Assembly (NCBI GenBank): GCA_022701845.1
Contig: JAKONS010000535.1
Span: forward strand, 1-5,714
Origin: Burkholderiaceae bacterium
GTDB taxonomy: Bacteria > Pseudomonadota > Gammaproteobacteria > Burkholderiales > Burkholderiaceae
DNA: 5,714 nucleotides
Reading direction: 5' to 3'
Shown here in pieces: positions 1 to 5,714 of this stretch. Both the position numbers and the translations under genes were made by a program. A model generated the notes under the pieces. The model searched no databases. It worked only from the letters and a program-made list of their open reading frames with translations, and was not told where the DNA came from. Position 1 is the first letter of the stretch, and each line of letters starts with the position of its first letter.

Positions 1-591
1 GGCGTGGCCCGGGTGGTGGTCAACACCGCCTGGCTCGGCGCGCAGATCCCGGCGCGTTTCGGCGACGGCGCTGCGCTGGGACTGGACATCGCCTATTCGC
101 CAGAGGACGAGGCGCTGGAGACGGCGGGCGGCATCGCCCGCGCGCTGCCGCTGCTGGGCGAGATCTTCTGGCTGGCGGCCGGCGACGTGTACGCGCCGGA
201 TTTCGTGTTCGATGCCGCCGCGGTGGCCCGCTTCGCCGCCGGCGACGCGCTGGCGCATCTGTGGCTGGTGCCCAACCCGCCGCAGCATCCGGGCGGCGAT
301 TTCCATCTGCGCGCCGACGGCATCGCCACGTCGCCGTCCGCCGACGACCCGGCGCCGCGCCTGACCTATTCGACCATCGGCCTCTACCGCGCCGCGCTGT
401 TCGCCGCGCCCTGGTGCGACATCCCGCCCGGCAATCCGCAGGGCGTGGCCGCGCCCCTGGCGCCGCTGCTGCGCGCGGCCATGGCGCAGGGCCGCGTCAC
501 CGCCCAGCGCCACGACGGCCGCTGGGCCGATGTCGGCACGCCCGAGCGGCTCCAGCAACTGAACCGCACCCCTTCCGAAAGCGCCCCATGA
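1..591 (+). CDS. murU: N-acetylmuramate alpha-1-phosphate uridylyltransferase MurU, 3' part
   Basis: This is the C-terminal 196 codons of a sugar-phosphate nucleotidyltransferase; the reading frame is open to the first base of the window, so the N-terminal part with the nucleotide-binding G-rich loop lies upstream. The GTG at 4 is internal, not a start. In order it shows NTAWLG, ALETAGGIARALPLLG, a GD pair (D at 184-186) in AAGDVY that matches the metal-binding aspartate region, VPNPPQHPGGDF, LTYSTIGLYR and the closing GRWADVGTPERL. These fit the MurU branch of the family better than glucose-1-phosphate thymidylyltransferases. MurU makes UDP-MurNAc from MurNAc-1-phosphate and UTP in the cytoplasm, in the recycling route that bypasses de novo MurA/MurB synthesis; its usual partner is the kinase AmgK, which would be expected just upstream. 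Its stop overlaps the pepP start (ATGA, 588-591), so the two are probably co-translated. A more general mannose-1-phosphate guanylyltransferase-like label is the alternative. Confidence 0.85.
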   Translation, partial: GVARVVVNTAWLGAQIPARFGDGAALGLDIAYSPEDEALETAGGIARALPLLGEIFWLAAGDVYAPDFVFDAAAVARFAAGDALAHLWLVPNPPQHPGGDFHLRADGIATSPSADDPAPRLTYSTIGLYRAALFAAPWCDIPPGNPQGVAAPLAPLLRAAMAQGRVTAQRHDGRWADVGTPERLQQLNRTPSESAP

Positions 592-1985
592 CCGAAGCCT
601 TCGACTCTTCCATTTACGCCGCCCGCCGCGCCCGCCTGGCGGCCCAGCTGGGCCCCGATGGCATCGCCGTCGTGCCGACCGCGCTGGAGCGTCCGCGCAA
701 CCGCGACAGCGACTTCCTGTTCCGCCACGACAGTTACTTCTACTACCTCACCGGCTTCACCGAGCCCAACGCCTGGCTGGTGCTGGCCGGCGACGGCCGC
801 GCCACCCTGTTCTGCCAGCCCAAGGATGTCGAACGCGAGATCTGGGACGGCCTGCGCCTGGGCCCCGCGGCGGCGCCCGGCGTGCTGGGCGTGGACGAGG
901 CGGTGTCGGTGGCCGAACTCGACACCCGGCTGCCGCGCCTGCTGGAGAACCGCGACACCGTCTGGTTTCCGTTCGCCACCCACACCGGGCTGGAGACCCG
1001 CATCGACGGCTGGCTGTCGACGGTGCGCGCCCGGGTGCGCATGGGCGCGCTGGCGCCGGAGCAGCAGCGCGACCTGTGCGGCCCGCTCGACGAGATGCGG
1101 CTGTTCAAGGACGCGCACGAACTCGACGTCATGCGCCGCGCCGCGCAGATCAGCGCCGACGCCCACATCCGCGCCATGCAGGCCAGCGCCCGGCTGCTGC
1201 GCCAGGGGGTCGACCTGCGCGAATACCACCTCGACGCCGAGCTGCTGCACGCCTTCCGCATGGGCGGCTCCCAGTACCCGGCCTACAGCTCGATCGTGGC
1301 GGCCGGCGGCAACGCCTGCGTGCTGCACTACCGCGCCGACGTGGCGCCGGTGCGCGACGGCGAGCTGGTGCTGATCGACGCCGGCTGCGAGCTCGACGGC
1401 TATGCCAGCGACATCACCCGCACCTTCCCGGCCAACGGCCGCTTCACCGGGCCGCAGCGGGCGCTGTACGACCTGGTGCTGCAGAGCCAGTACGCGGCGG
1501 TGGCGGCCACCCGGCCGGGCGCGCGTTTCAACGATCCGCACGACGCCACGGTGGCGGTGCTGTCCCAGGGCCTGCTCGACCTCGGGCTGCTCGACGCCGA
1601 CCAGGTGGGCGGCGTGCAGGACGTGATCGAGAAGCGCGCCTATTTCCGCTACTACATGCACCGCACCGGCCACTGGCTGGGCATGGACGTGCACGACTGC
1701 GGCAGCTATGTGGAGCCGAGCGAGGCGCGCACCCTGATCGAGCGGCGCGACCCGCTGAGCGGCGAGACGGTGAAGAGCCGCCCCGGCCGCATCCTGCGGC
1801 CCGGCATGGTGACCACCATCGAGCCGGGCCTCTATGTGCGCCCGGGCGACGACGTGCCAGAGGCCTTCTGGAACATCGGCATCCGCATCGAGGACGACGC
1901 GGTGATCACCGAGGCCGGCAACGAGCTCATCACCCGCGGCGTGCCGGTGGAGGGCGACGAGATCGAGCGGCTGATGGCGGCCTGA
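588..1985 (+). CDS. pepP: Xaa-Pro aminopeptidase P (M24B metallopeptidase)
   Basis: The 465-residue protein is a complete cytoplasmic aminopeptidase P, which releases the N-terminal residue from peptides whose second residue is proline. The N-terminal non-catalytic domain carries RDSDFLFRHDSYFYYLTGF, and the C-terminal pita-bread domain holds all five dimetal ligands with family spacing: D264 (VLIDAG), D275 (SDITRTFP), H362 (HRTGHWLGMDVHDCG), E412 (TTIEPGLY) and E435 (GIRIEDD). H358 and H369 match the accessory active-site histidines. The start is the ATG of the ATGA overlap with murU; an open frame upstream of it is only a shadow of murU. No strong Shine-Dalgarno precedes it (a weak GAAAG lies about 7 nt away), which fits translational coupling. 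The protein is somewhat longer than the E. coli enzyme (441 aa); about 21 extra residues sit at roughly 375-396, between the ligand histidine and E412. The gene ends 30 bp from a convergent gene. Confidence 0.95.
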   Translation: MTEAFDSSIYAARRARLAAQLGPDGIAVVPTALERPRNRDSDFLFRHDSYFYYLTGFTEPNAWLVLAGDGRATLFCQPKDVEREIWDGLRLGPAAAPGVLGVDEAVSVAELDTRLPRLLENRDTVWFPFATHTGLETRIDGWLSTVRARVRMGALAPEQQRDLCGPLDEMRLFKDAHELDVMRRAAQISADAHIRAMQASARLLRQGVDLREYHLDAELLHAFRMGGSQYPAYSSIVAAGGNACVLHYRADVAPVRDGELVLIDAGCELDGYASDITRTFPANGRFTGPQRALYDLVLQSQYAAVAATRPGARFNDPHDATVAVLSQGLLDLGLLDADQVGGVQDVIEKRAYFRYYMHRTGHWLGMDVHDCGSYVEPSEARTLIERRDPLSGETVKSRPGRILRPGMVTTIEPGLYVRPGDDVPEAFWNIGIRIEDDAVITEAGNELITRGVPVEGDEIERLMAA

Positions 1986-2003
1986 TCGCGCGCGGGGCGG
2001 CGA

Positions 2004-2015
2004 CCCGGCGCCGGG
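2004..2015. repeat. 12-bp palindrome in the convergent gap
   Basis: CCCGGCGCCGGG is a perfect palindrome placed between the pepP stop (1985) and the stop of the convergent binding-protein gene (2016-2018). As RNA it could form only a 4-bp CCCG/CGGG stem with a GCGC loop, and no T-tract follows on either strand. It might contribute weakly to termination in both directions, but it could equally be chance in such GC-rich DNA. Confidence 0.3.
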
Positions 2016-2915
2016 CTATTCCAGGTCGCCGACCTTGTCCGACGGGAAGCGCAACGAATCGCGCAGCATCGCCGCCATCGGCAGCTCCAGGTTGATGCCC
2101 TTCGGCGCGATCGGCTGCTGGAACCAGCGGCGGTAGAGCTGCTGGATCTCGCCGCTGGCGATCAGGCGGCGCATCTCCTGGTCGACCACCTTCTTGAACG
2201 CCGGGTCCTGCGGCGGCAGCATGATGGCGTAGGGCTCGATGGTCATCGGCTTGCCGACCACCGCATAGGCCTTCGGGTTGGCCGCGTTGGCGCGCAGGCC
2301 GTAGAGCAGCACGTCGTCGAGCGCGAAGGCGTCGACCCGGCCGGCCTCCAGCGCGGCGAAGCCCTGGGCATGGCCGCCCAGCTCGACCACGGTCAGCCGC
2401 AGGTCGTGTTCGGCGTCCATGCGTTTCAGGGTCGGCACGGTGGTGGTGCCGGCGGTGGCCGCCACCCGCTTGCCCGCCAGGCCGTCGAGGCTGGCGTAGC
2501 CGCTGTCGGCGCGCACCAGCAGCCGTACCGCCGAGATGAAATGCGGAATCGTGAACGCCACCTGCCGGCGCCGCTCGGCGTTGTTGGTGGTGGAGCCGCA
2601 TTCCAGCGCCGCCCGGCCCTCGACCATCGCCGGGATGCGGCTGGCCGAGGTGACCGGCAGCCAGCGCACCGCCAGCGCCGGCAGCCCCAGCTCGCGTTTC
2701 ACCGCGTCCACCACCTTCAGGCACAGGTCGATCGAATAGCCGACCGGCCGGCCGTTCTGGTCGAGGTAGGAGAACGGCACCGACGCGTCGCGGTGCGCCA
2801 GCACGATCTCCTGGGCGGCGCGGATGCCGTCGAGGGTGGCGGCGCGCGCGGGGGCGGCGATCAGGGTCGAGGCGACCAGGGCGCAGGCCGCCAGCCATCG
2901 GTGGGCATGTGTCAT
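2016..2915 (-). CDS. GltI-like amino-acid ABC transporter substrate-binding protein
   Basis: The 299-residue protein belongs to the SBP_bac_3 family (periplasmic polar amino-acid binders). Residues 1-25 form a Sec signal peptide with basic start, hydrophobic core and an ARA-A cleavage site near 25/26. It closely follows the plan of the E. coli glutamate/aspartate binding protein GltI (about 302 aa): HRDASVPFSYLD (41-52), VGYSID (58-63), ECGSTTNNAER (105-115), LAGKRVAATAGTTT (146-159), H182, FALDDVLL (197-204), VGKPMTIEPYAIML and the end-region WFQQPIAPKGINLEL. R42, S108, T110, R115, T157 and H182 fall where ligand-contacting positions are expected, so an acidic amino acid is the likely ligand (inference). 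The start at 2915 is chosen because AGGAG lies 7 nt upstream and the signal peptide begins there; an upstream in-frame ATG at 2954 would add 13 polar residues before it. No permease or ATPase gene is adjacent, so it must pair with a transporter encoded elsewhere. Confidence 0.9.
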   Translation of the reverse strand: MTHAHRWLAACALVASTLIAAPARAATLDGIRAAQEIVLAHRDASVPFSYLDQNGRPVGYSIDLCLKVVDAVKRELGLPALAVRWLPVTSASRIPAMVEGRAALECGSTTNNAERRRQVAFTIPHFISAVRLLVRADSGYASLDGLAGKRVAATAGTTTVPTLKRMDAEHDLRLTVVELGGHAQGFAALEAGRVDAFALDDVLLYGLRANAANPKAYAVVGKPMTIEPYAIMLPPQDPAFKKVVDQEMRRLIASGEIQQLYRRWFQQPIAPKGINLELPMAAMLRDSLRFPSDKVGDLE

Positions 2916-2916
2916 C

Positions 2917-2934
2917 GCCGGGCTCCTGTCCGGC
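2917..2934 (-). promoter_or_regulatory. Possible leader hairpin with the RBS in its loop
   Basis: In the mRNA sense, GCCGG (2934-2930) and CCGGC (2921-2917) are complementary and enclose the loop ACAGGAGC, which contains the Shine-Dalgarno; the stem ends one base before the start codon. The 5' arm also belongs to the 14-bp palindrome at 2930-2943, so the two foldings would compete. Only the complementarity is seen; a regulatory role is speculative in DNA this GC-rich. Confidence 0.25.
2923..2927 (-). promoter_or_regulatory. Ribosome binding site of the GltI-like gene
   Basis: The minus strand reads AGGAG with a 7-nt spacer to the ATG at 2915. It is the clearest Shine-Dalgarno in the window and decides the start against the upstream in-frame ATG at 2954. 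It lies in the 8-nt loop of a possible hairpin (2917-2934). Confidence 0.7.
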
Positions 2935-2943
2935 CGCGGCCGG
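2930..2943. repeat. 14-bp perfect palindrome upstream of the GltI-like gene
   Basis: CCGGCCGCGGCCGG is identical on both strands. It lies just 5' of the Shine-Dalgarno of the binding-protein gene and next to the tandem repeats at 2944-2984. It could be a dimeric protein site or an RNA stem; neither can be decided from sequence. Confidence 0.4.
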
Positions 2944-2957
2944 TCACTGTTCACTGT
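2944..2957. repeat. Tandem duplication, 2 x 7 bp
   Basis: TCACTGT occurs twice back to back (2944-2950 and 2951-2957) without mismatch. On the minus strand, the sense of the downstream gene, it reads ACAGTGA twice. It is separated by one base from the 13-bp tandem repeat at 2959-2984. Confidence 0.7.
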
Positions 2958-2958
2958 T

Positions 2959-2984
2959 GAATGCGTCGAAAGAATGCGTCGAAA
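2959..2984. repeat. Tandem duplication, 2 x 13 bp
   Basis: GAATGCGTCGAAA is repeated exactly at 2959-2971 and 2972-2984, starting about 10 bp past the SPOR gene stop codon and about 43 bp upstream of the start of the GltI-like gene. It is less GC-rich than the surroundings. It may be a double operator or a recent replication-slippage product; I could not pick a convincing -35/-10 pair within it. Confidence 0.75.
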
Positions 2985-2993
2985 TATCCGCCA

Positions 2994-3653
2994 TCAGCCG
3001 CAGGACTGCAGCGCCCGGCCGCCGAGCGCCGGTGCCAGCGCCGGCAGCAGCGGGCGCAGGGCCTCGTCGACCGCCGGCAGCTTGAGCATGCGGCCCTGCA
3101 CCGCCGGCCGCTGCTCGACCACCCGCGCGGTGCGCACGCCGCGCTGCGCCAGCGCCGCCAGGCCCGCCGCGGCGTCGGCCTGGCTGGGGTAGCTGCCGAG
3201 CGACAGGCCGGGCTCCAGCGCGGGGTTGCCGGGCGCGTCGAAGGCGATGTGCAGCGCGCGCAGTTCGCCGCGTTTGCGCTGCACCTGCTCGGCGTTCGGA
3301 TAGCGGCCCATGTAGACGATCCAGCGGCCCGGGGTGGTGGCCGGCTCCAGCGTCCAGCTGCCGACCGGCAGCTGCGCCTCGGCGCGGGTGCGCAGCACCG
3401 CGGCCTCGGCCTCGCCGAACAGGCCGGCCTGCAGGCATTCGCCGGGCGCCGGCGGCGGCACCGCGGCGGCGGCGCTGCGCCGGGCTTCCTCGGGGCTGAC
3501 GAGCTTGATCGCCTCGGGCCGGATCTGGTGCTCCATGCGTTGCGGCTCGGCCTGGGTCGGGCGCTCCAGGCCCCAGGCGCGCAGGGCGTTCTGCGACCAG
3601 GCGTAGTAGATGCCGTTGGCGAGGACCAGCAGCAGGGCGATCAGGCGGAGCAT
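2994..3653 (-). CDS. Membrane-anchored SPOR-domain protein
   Basis: This 219-residue protein starts with one hydrophobic segment (residues 2-19, [18 protein letters not shown]), which should anchor it in the inner membrane with the rest in the periplasm. An Ala/Pro-rich linker (about 52-70) follows, then a C-terminal region with the SPOR pattern: [21 protein letters not shown] (111-131) pairs with [21 protein letters not shown] (148-168) and [15 protein letters not shown] domains bind peptidoglycan with stripped glycan strands, often at the division site, but this protein's own role is unknown. Two cysteines (C73 and C218) might form a periplasmic disulfide. The start at 3653 places the membrane segment at the N-terminus; longer in-frame starts read into birA. 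No strong Shine-Dalgarno is visible. It lies 25 bp after birA, as in many Burkholderiales, and is probably in the same transcript. Confidence 0.8.
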   Translation of the reverse strand: MLRLIALLLVLANGIYYAWSQNALRAWGLERPTQAEPQRMEHQIRPEAIKLVSPEEARRSAAAAVPPPAPGECLQAGLFGEAEAAVLRTRAEAQLPVGSWTLEPATTPGRWIVYMGRYPNAEQVQRKRGELRALHIAFDAPGNPALEPGLSLGSYPSQADAAAGLAALAQRGVRTARVVEQRPAVQGRMLKLPAVDEALRPLLPALAPALGGRALQSCG

Positions 3654-3678
3654 GGGGCGGGCGGTTCCGGTGCGGGGC

Positions 3679-4449
3679 TCAGGCGGCGGGGCGGATGCTG
3701 ACGTCGGCGCTGCGCACCGATTCCCAGCCATCGGCCGTGCGCAGCTGCAGCACGCCCTCGGCATCGACGCTGGCGGCGGTGCCCTGGCGGCCGTCGGACA
3801 GCAGCACCGGCCGGCCGCGCAGCACGTCGCGGGCGGCGAAGCGCGCCTGCCACGGCGCGAAGCCGTCGGCCGCGAAATCCCGCAGGGCGCGCGCCAGGGC
3901 CGGCACCACCGCGCCCAGGGCGTCGGTGGCGCACAGGCCGGGGCTGAGCTCGCGCAGGCCGGCTGGCGGGGTGCGCAGGCCTTCGGTGGCGGCCGGCGTG
4001 GCGATGTTGATGCCGGCGCCGATCACCACGTAACGCGGCGCACCGGCAGCGCCCGCGCCGGATGTCTCGACCAGGATGCCGCCGACCTTGCGGTCGTGCC
4101 ACCACAGGTCGTTGGGCCATTTCAGGCCCAGGTCGGGATGCAGCGCCTCGGCGATCGCCACGCCCGCCACCAGCGACAGCCCGGACCAGTCGCGCGGCGC
4201 CAGCGGCAGGCCGAGCGAGAAGGTGAGGGCGTCGCCGCGGGCGGTGCGCCAGTCGCGGCCCAGGCGGCCGCGGCCGGCGGTCTGGTGTTCGGCCACCAGC
4301 AGCGTGGGCTCGGTGCGGCCGGCGCGGGCGCGGCGCATCAGTTCGCTGTTGGTGGAGTCGATCTCCGGCAGGATCTCGACGGTGAAGCCGGGCAGCTCGG
4401 CTGCGAGCGCCTCCCAGATCGCCTCGGCGGGCCACTGCTGGATCTGCAT
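3679..4449 (-). CDS. birA: Biotin-[acetyl-CoA-carboxylase] ligase, monofunctional
   Basis: The 256-residue enzyme joins biotin, through biotinyl-AMP, to the acceptor lysine of carboxylase carrier proteins such as AccB. The catalytic domain shows EIDSTNSEL (29-37), the adenylate/biotin loop GRGRLGRDW (59-67), KWPNDL (110-115) and KVGGIL (121-126), followed by VIGAGINI. The small C-terminal beta domain covers roughly the last 45 residues and ends near [13 protein letters not shown]. The protein begins almost directly with the catalytic domain, so it lacks the N-terminal winged-helix DNA-binding domain of E. coli BirA and should not act as a biotin-operon repressor. ATG 4449 is chosen because it lies just past the SET-gene stop and gives the family N-terminus ([12 protein letters not shown]); no good Shine-Dalgarno is seen, so it may rely on coupling to the upstream gene. 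It sits 20 bp after the SET gene and 25 bp before the SPOR gene. The coaX gene often found next to birA in this order is absent. Confidence 0.93.
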   Translation of the reverse strand: MQIQQWPAEAIWEALAAELPGFTVEILPEIDSTNSELMRRARAGRTEPTLLVAEHQTAGRGRLGRDWRTARGDALTFSLGLPLAPRDWSGLSLVAGVAIAEALHPDLGLKWPNDLWWHDRKVGGILVETSGAGAAGAPRYVVIGAGINIATPAATEGLRTPPAGLRELSPGLCATDALGAVVPALARALRDFAADGFAPWQARFAARDVLRGRPVLLSDGRQGTAASVDAEGVLQLRTADGWESVRSADVSIRPAA

Positions 4450-4469
4450 GGGGGTGGGCGGGCGGATGC

Positions 4470-4949
4470 TCAGCGCCTGCCGCGCTTGGGCGCCAGCAGG
4501 GTGCCGCGGCAGCCTTCGGCGCCGCACCAGCAGGGGTACTCGGCCTTGAGCTTCTTCGTGTAGCGCTCCTCGATGATCAGGCCGTAGTCGTAGTTGAGCT
4601 CTTCGCCGGCGGAGATCGGCCGCAGGGCCTTGATGAAGATGCGCCCGCCGTCCTCGTCGGCGATGCAGTTCGGATCGCAGGAATGGTTGATCCAGCGCGA
4701 GGAGTTGCCGCCGTAGTTGGCATCTATCACCCGGTCGTCGTCGACATGGAAATAGAAGGTGTGGTTGGGCTGCTCCGGGTCGTGCGGATGGCGGTCTTGC
4801 GCCTCCTGCCAGCTCACCACCTCGCCGACGTATTCGATCAGGGTCTCGCCCTCGGCGATGTCCTGCACCGCGAACACGCCCTTGCCGTGCACGCCGGAGC
4901 GGCGGGTCTGGAGGCGACGGCCGCCGGCGGCGGGGGCGGTTGAAGGCAT
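4470..4949 (-). CDS. SET-domain protein-lysine methyltransferase, small
   Basis: This 159-residue protein is almost entirely one SET domain with a post-SET zinc motif, so it is probably an S-adenosylmethionine-dependent protein-lysine methyltransferase of the cytoplasm; its target is unknown. Visible motifs are SGVHGKGVFA (18-27), GEVVSW (42-47), the cofactor/knot motif RWINHSCDPNC (85-95), GEELNYDYG (115-123) with the expected catalytic tyrosine region, and CWCGAEGCRGTLL (140-152). C91 with C140, C142 and C147 would make the zinc site known from eukaryotic post-SET domains. The start at 4949 gives a compact domain; a weak AGAG lies 8 nt upstream. The frame stays open far upstream across the intergenic region and antisense to topB, but that part has no SET resemblance and is taken as a GC-driven shadow. 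It is the first gene of a likely SET-birA-SPOR transcript and is divergent from topB. Confidence 0.88.
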   Translation of the reverse strand: MPSTAPAAGGRRLQTRRSGVHGKGVFAVQDIAEGETLIEYVGEVVSWQEAQDRHPHDPEQPNHTFYFHVDDDRVIDANYGGNSSRWINHSCDPNCIADEDGGRIFIKALRPISAGEELNYDYGLIIEERYTKKLKAEYPCWCGAEGCRGTLLAPKRGRR

Positions 4950-4983
4950 GGCCGAAACTCTGTTAATTTGAAAAAGCACACAG

Positions 4984-5008
4984 GCATGCGTGTGCGTGCG
5001 CATGCGCG
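4984..5008. repeat. 25-bp alternating purine-pyrimidine run with GCATGCG repeats
   Basis: Every step from 4984 to 5008 alternates purine and pyrimidine, mainly GC, GT and CA steps, a composition that favours Z-DNA under negative supercoiling. Within it GCATGCG occurs as a direct repeat (4984-4990 and 5000-5006), and GCATGCG with CGCATGC (4999-5005) forms a 7-bp inverted repeat with an 8-bp spacer. It lies in the divergent region between the SET gene and topB, 35 bp upstream of the SET start codon. Confidence 0.6.
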
Positions 5009-5018
5009 AGGAGCCCGG

Positions 5019-5024
5019 ATTGTA
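5019..5024 (-). promoter_or_regulatory. Candidate -10 box for the SET-birA-SPOR transcript
   Basis: The minus strand reads TACAAT, five of six matches to the sigma-70 -10 consensus, in a GC-rich setting. Transcription would begin near 5012 and leave a leader of about 60 nt that includes the alternating run at 4984-5008. At the usual 17-bp spacing the -35 position is GC-rich with no consensus match, so the call is tentative. I could not find a convincing promoter for topB on the plus strand. Confidence 0.3.
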
Positions 5025-5112
5025 GAAGCCGGCGCGGCCCGCGCCCGCCGCCTCCACATGCAGGCCCGATACCTGAACAAACCCCCAGACAGCCTTTTTG
5101 AAGAATCCATCC

Positions 5113-5714
<602 letters not shown>

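Noticed and set aside
4..6. GTG as the start of the first gene
   Set aside because: The frame is open upstream and the encoded segment begins in the middle of the nucleotidyltransferase fold (NTAWLG region), so the gene begins outside the window.
384..1694. Long minus-strand open frame (436 codons) antisense to murU and pepP
   Set aside because: It is a GC-driven mirror of the pepP coding frame: low-complexity composition rich in H, Q, R, A and V, no recognisable domain, and opposite to a clearly conserved enzyme.
2880..2915. Possible lipoprotein signal (LAAC at residues 8-11) in the GltI-like protein
   Set aside because: The cysteine comes too early, with no hydrophobic core before it, whereas the hydrophobic stretch continues to a normal ARA-A signal peptidase I site.
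2370..2960. Plus-strand open frame opposite the GltI-like gene
   Set aside because: Composition is low complexity (G, R, H, A, Q) and the opposite strand encodes a protein with a signal peptide and full family motifs.
2916..2993. Intrinsic terminator after the SPOR gene
   Set aside because: The GC palindrome present has no following T-tract on the minus strand and lies at the RBS of the next gene.
3610..4563. Plus-strand open frame of 317 codons opposite birA
   Set aside because: The minus strand carries all biotin-ligase motifs; the plus-strand translation is A/G/R/Q-rich without any motif.

Overview
The window is very GC-rich with strong G/C bias at third codon positions. Its gene content (murU-pepP pair; birA followed by a SPOR protein; a SET-domain gene divergent from topB) fits a betaproteobacterium of the order Burkholderiales, most likely a Comamonadaceae-type genome. 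That placement comes from remembered family resemblance and gene order, not from a search. It looks like ordinary chromosome: I see no transposase, integrase, tRNA, rRNA, CRISPR array or phage gene.

Layout. Positions 1-1985 (+) hold the 3' part of murU (nucleotidyltransferase of cell-wall sugar recycling), overlapping by 4 bases (ATGA) with a complete pepP (Xaa-Pro aminopeptidase P). A 30-bp gap containing a 12-bp palindrome separates pepP from a convergent gene. Positions 4949-2016 (-) hold four genes in one direction: a small SET-domain protein, birA (biotin-protein ligase without a DNA-binding domain), a membrane-anchored SPOR-domain protein, and a periplasmic GltI-like amino-acid-binding protein. 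The first three are spaced by 20 and 25 bp and probably form one transcript. The binding-protein gene follows a 78-bp gap full of short repeats (2x13 bp, 2x7 bp, a 14-bp palindrome) and has its own strong ribosome binding site, so it may be controlled separately. Positions 5113-5714 (+) hold the 5' end of topB (DNA topoisomerase III), divergent from the SET gene across a 163-bp intergenic region that contains a 25-bp perfectly alternating purine-pyrimidine run.

The genes serve mostly unrelated housekeeping jobs: peptidoglycan recycling, peptide turnover, biotinylation of carboxylases, envelope or division functions, glutamate/aspartate-type uptake, and DNA decatenation. I found no convincing new multi-gene system. 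The points most worth a second look are the structured intergenic regions at 2917-2984 and 4984-5024, the SET methyltransferase with an intact eukaryote-like zinc site, and the absence of coaX between birA and the SPOR gene.
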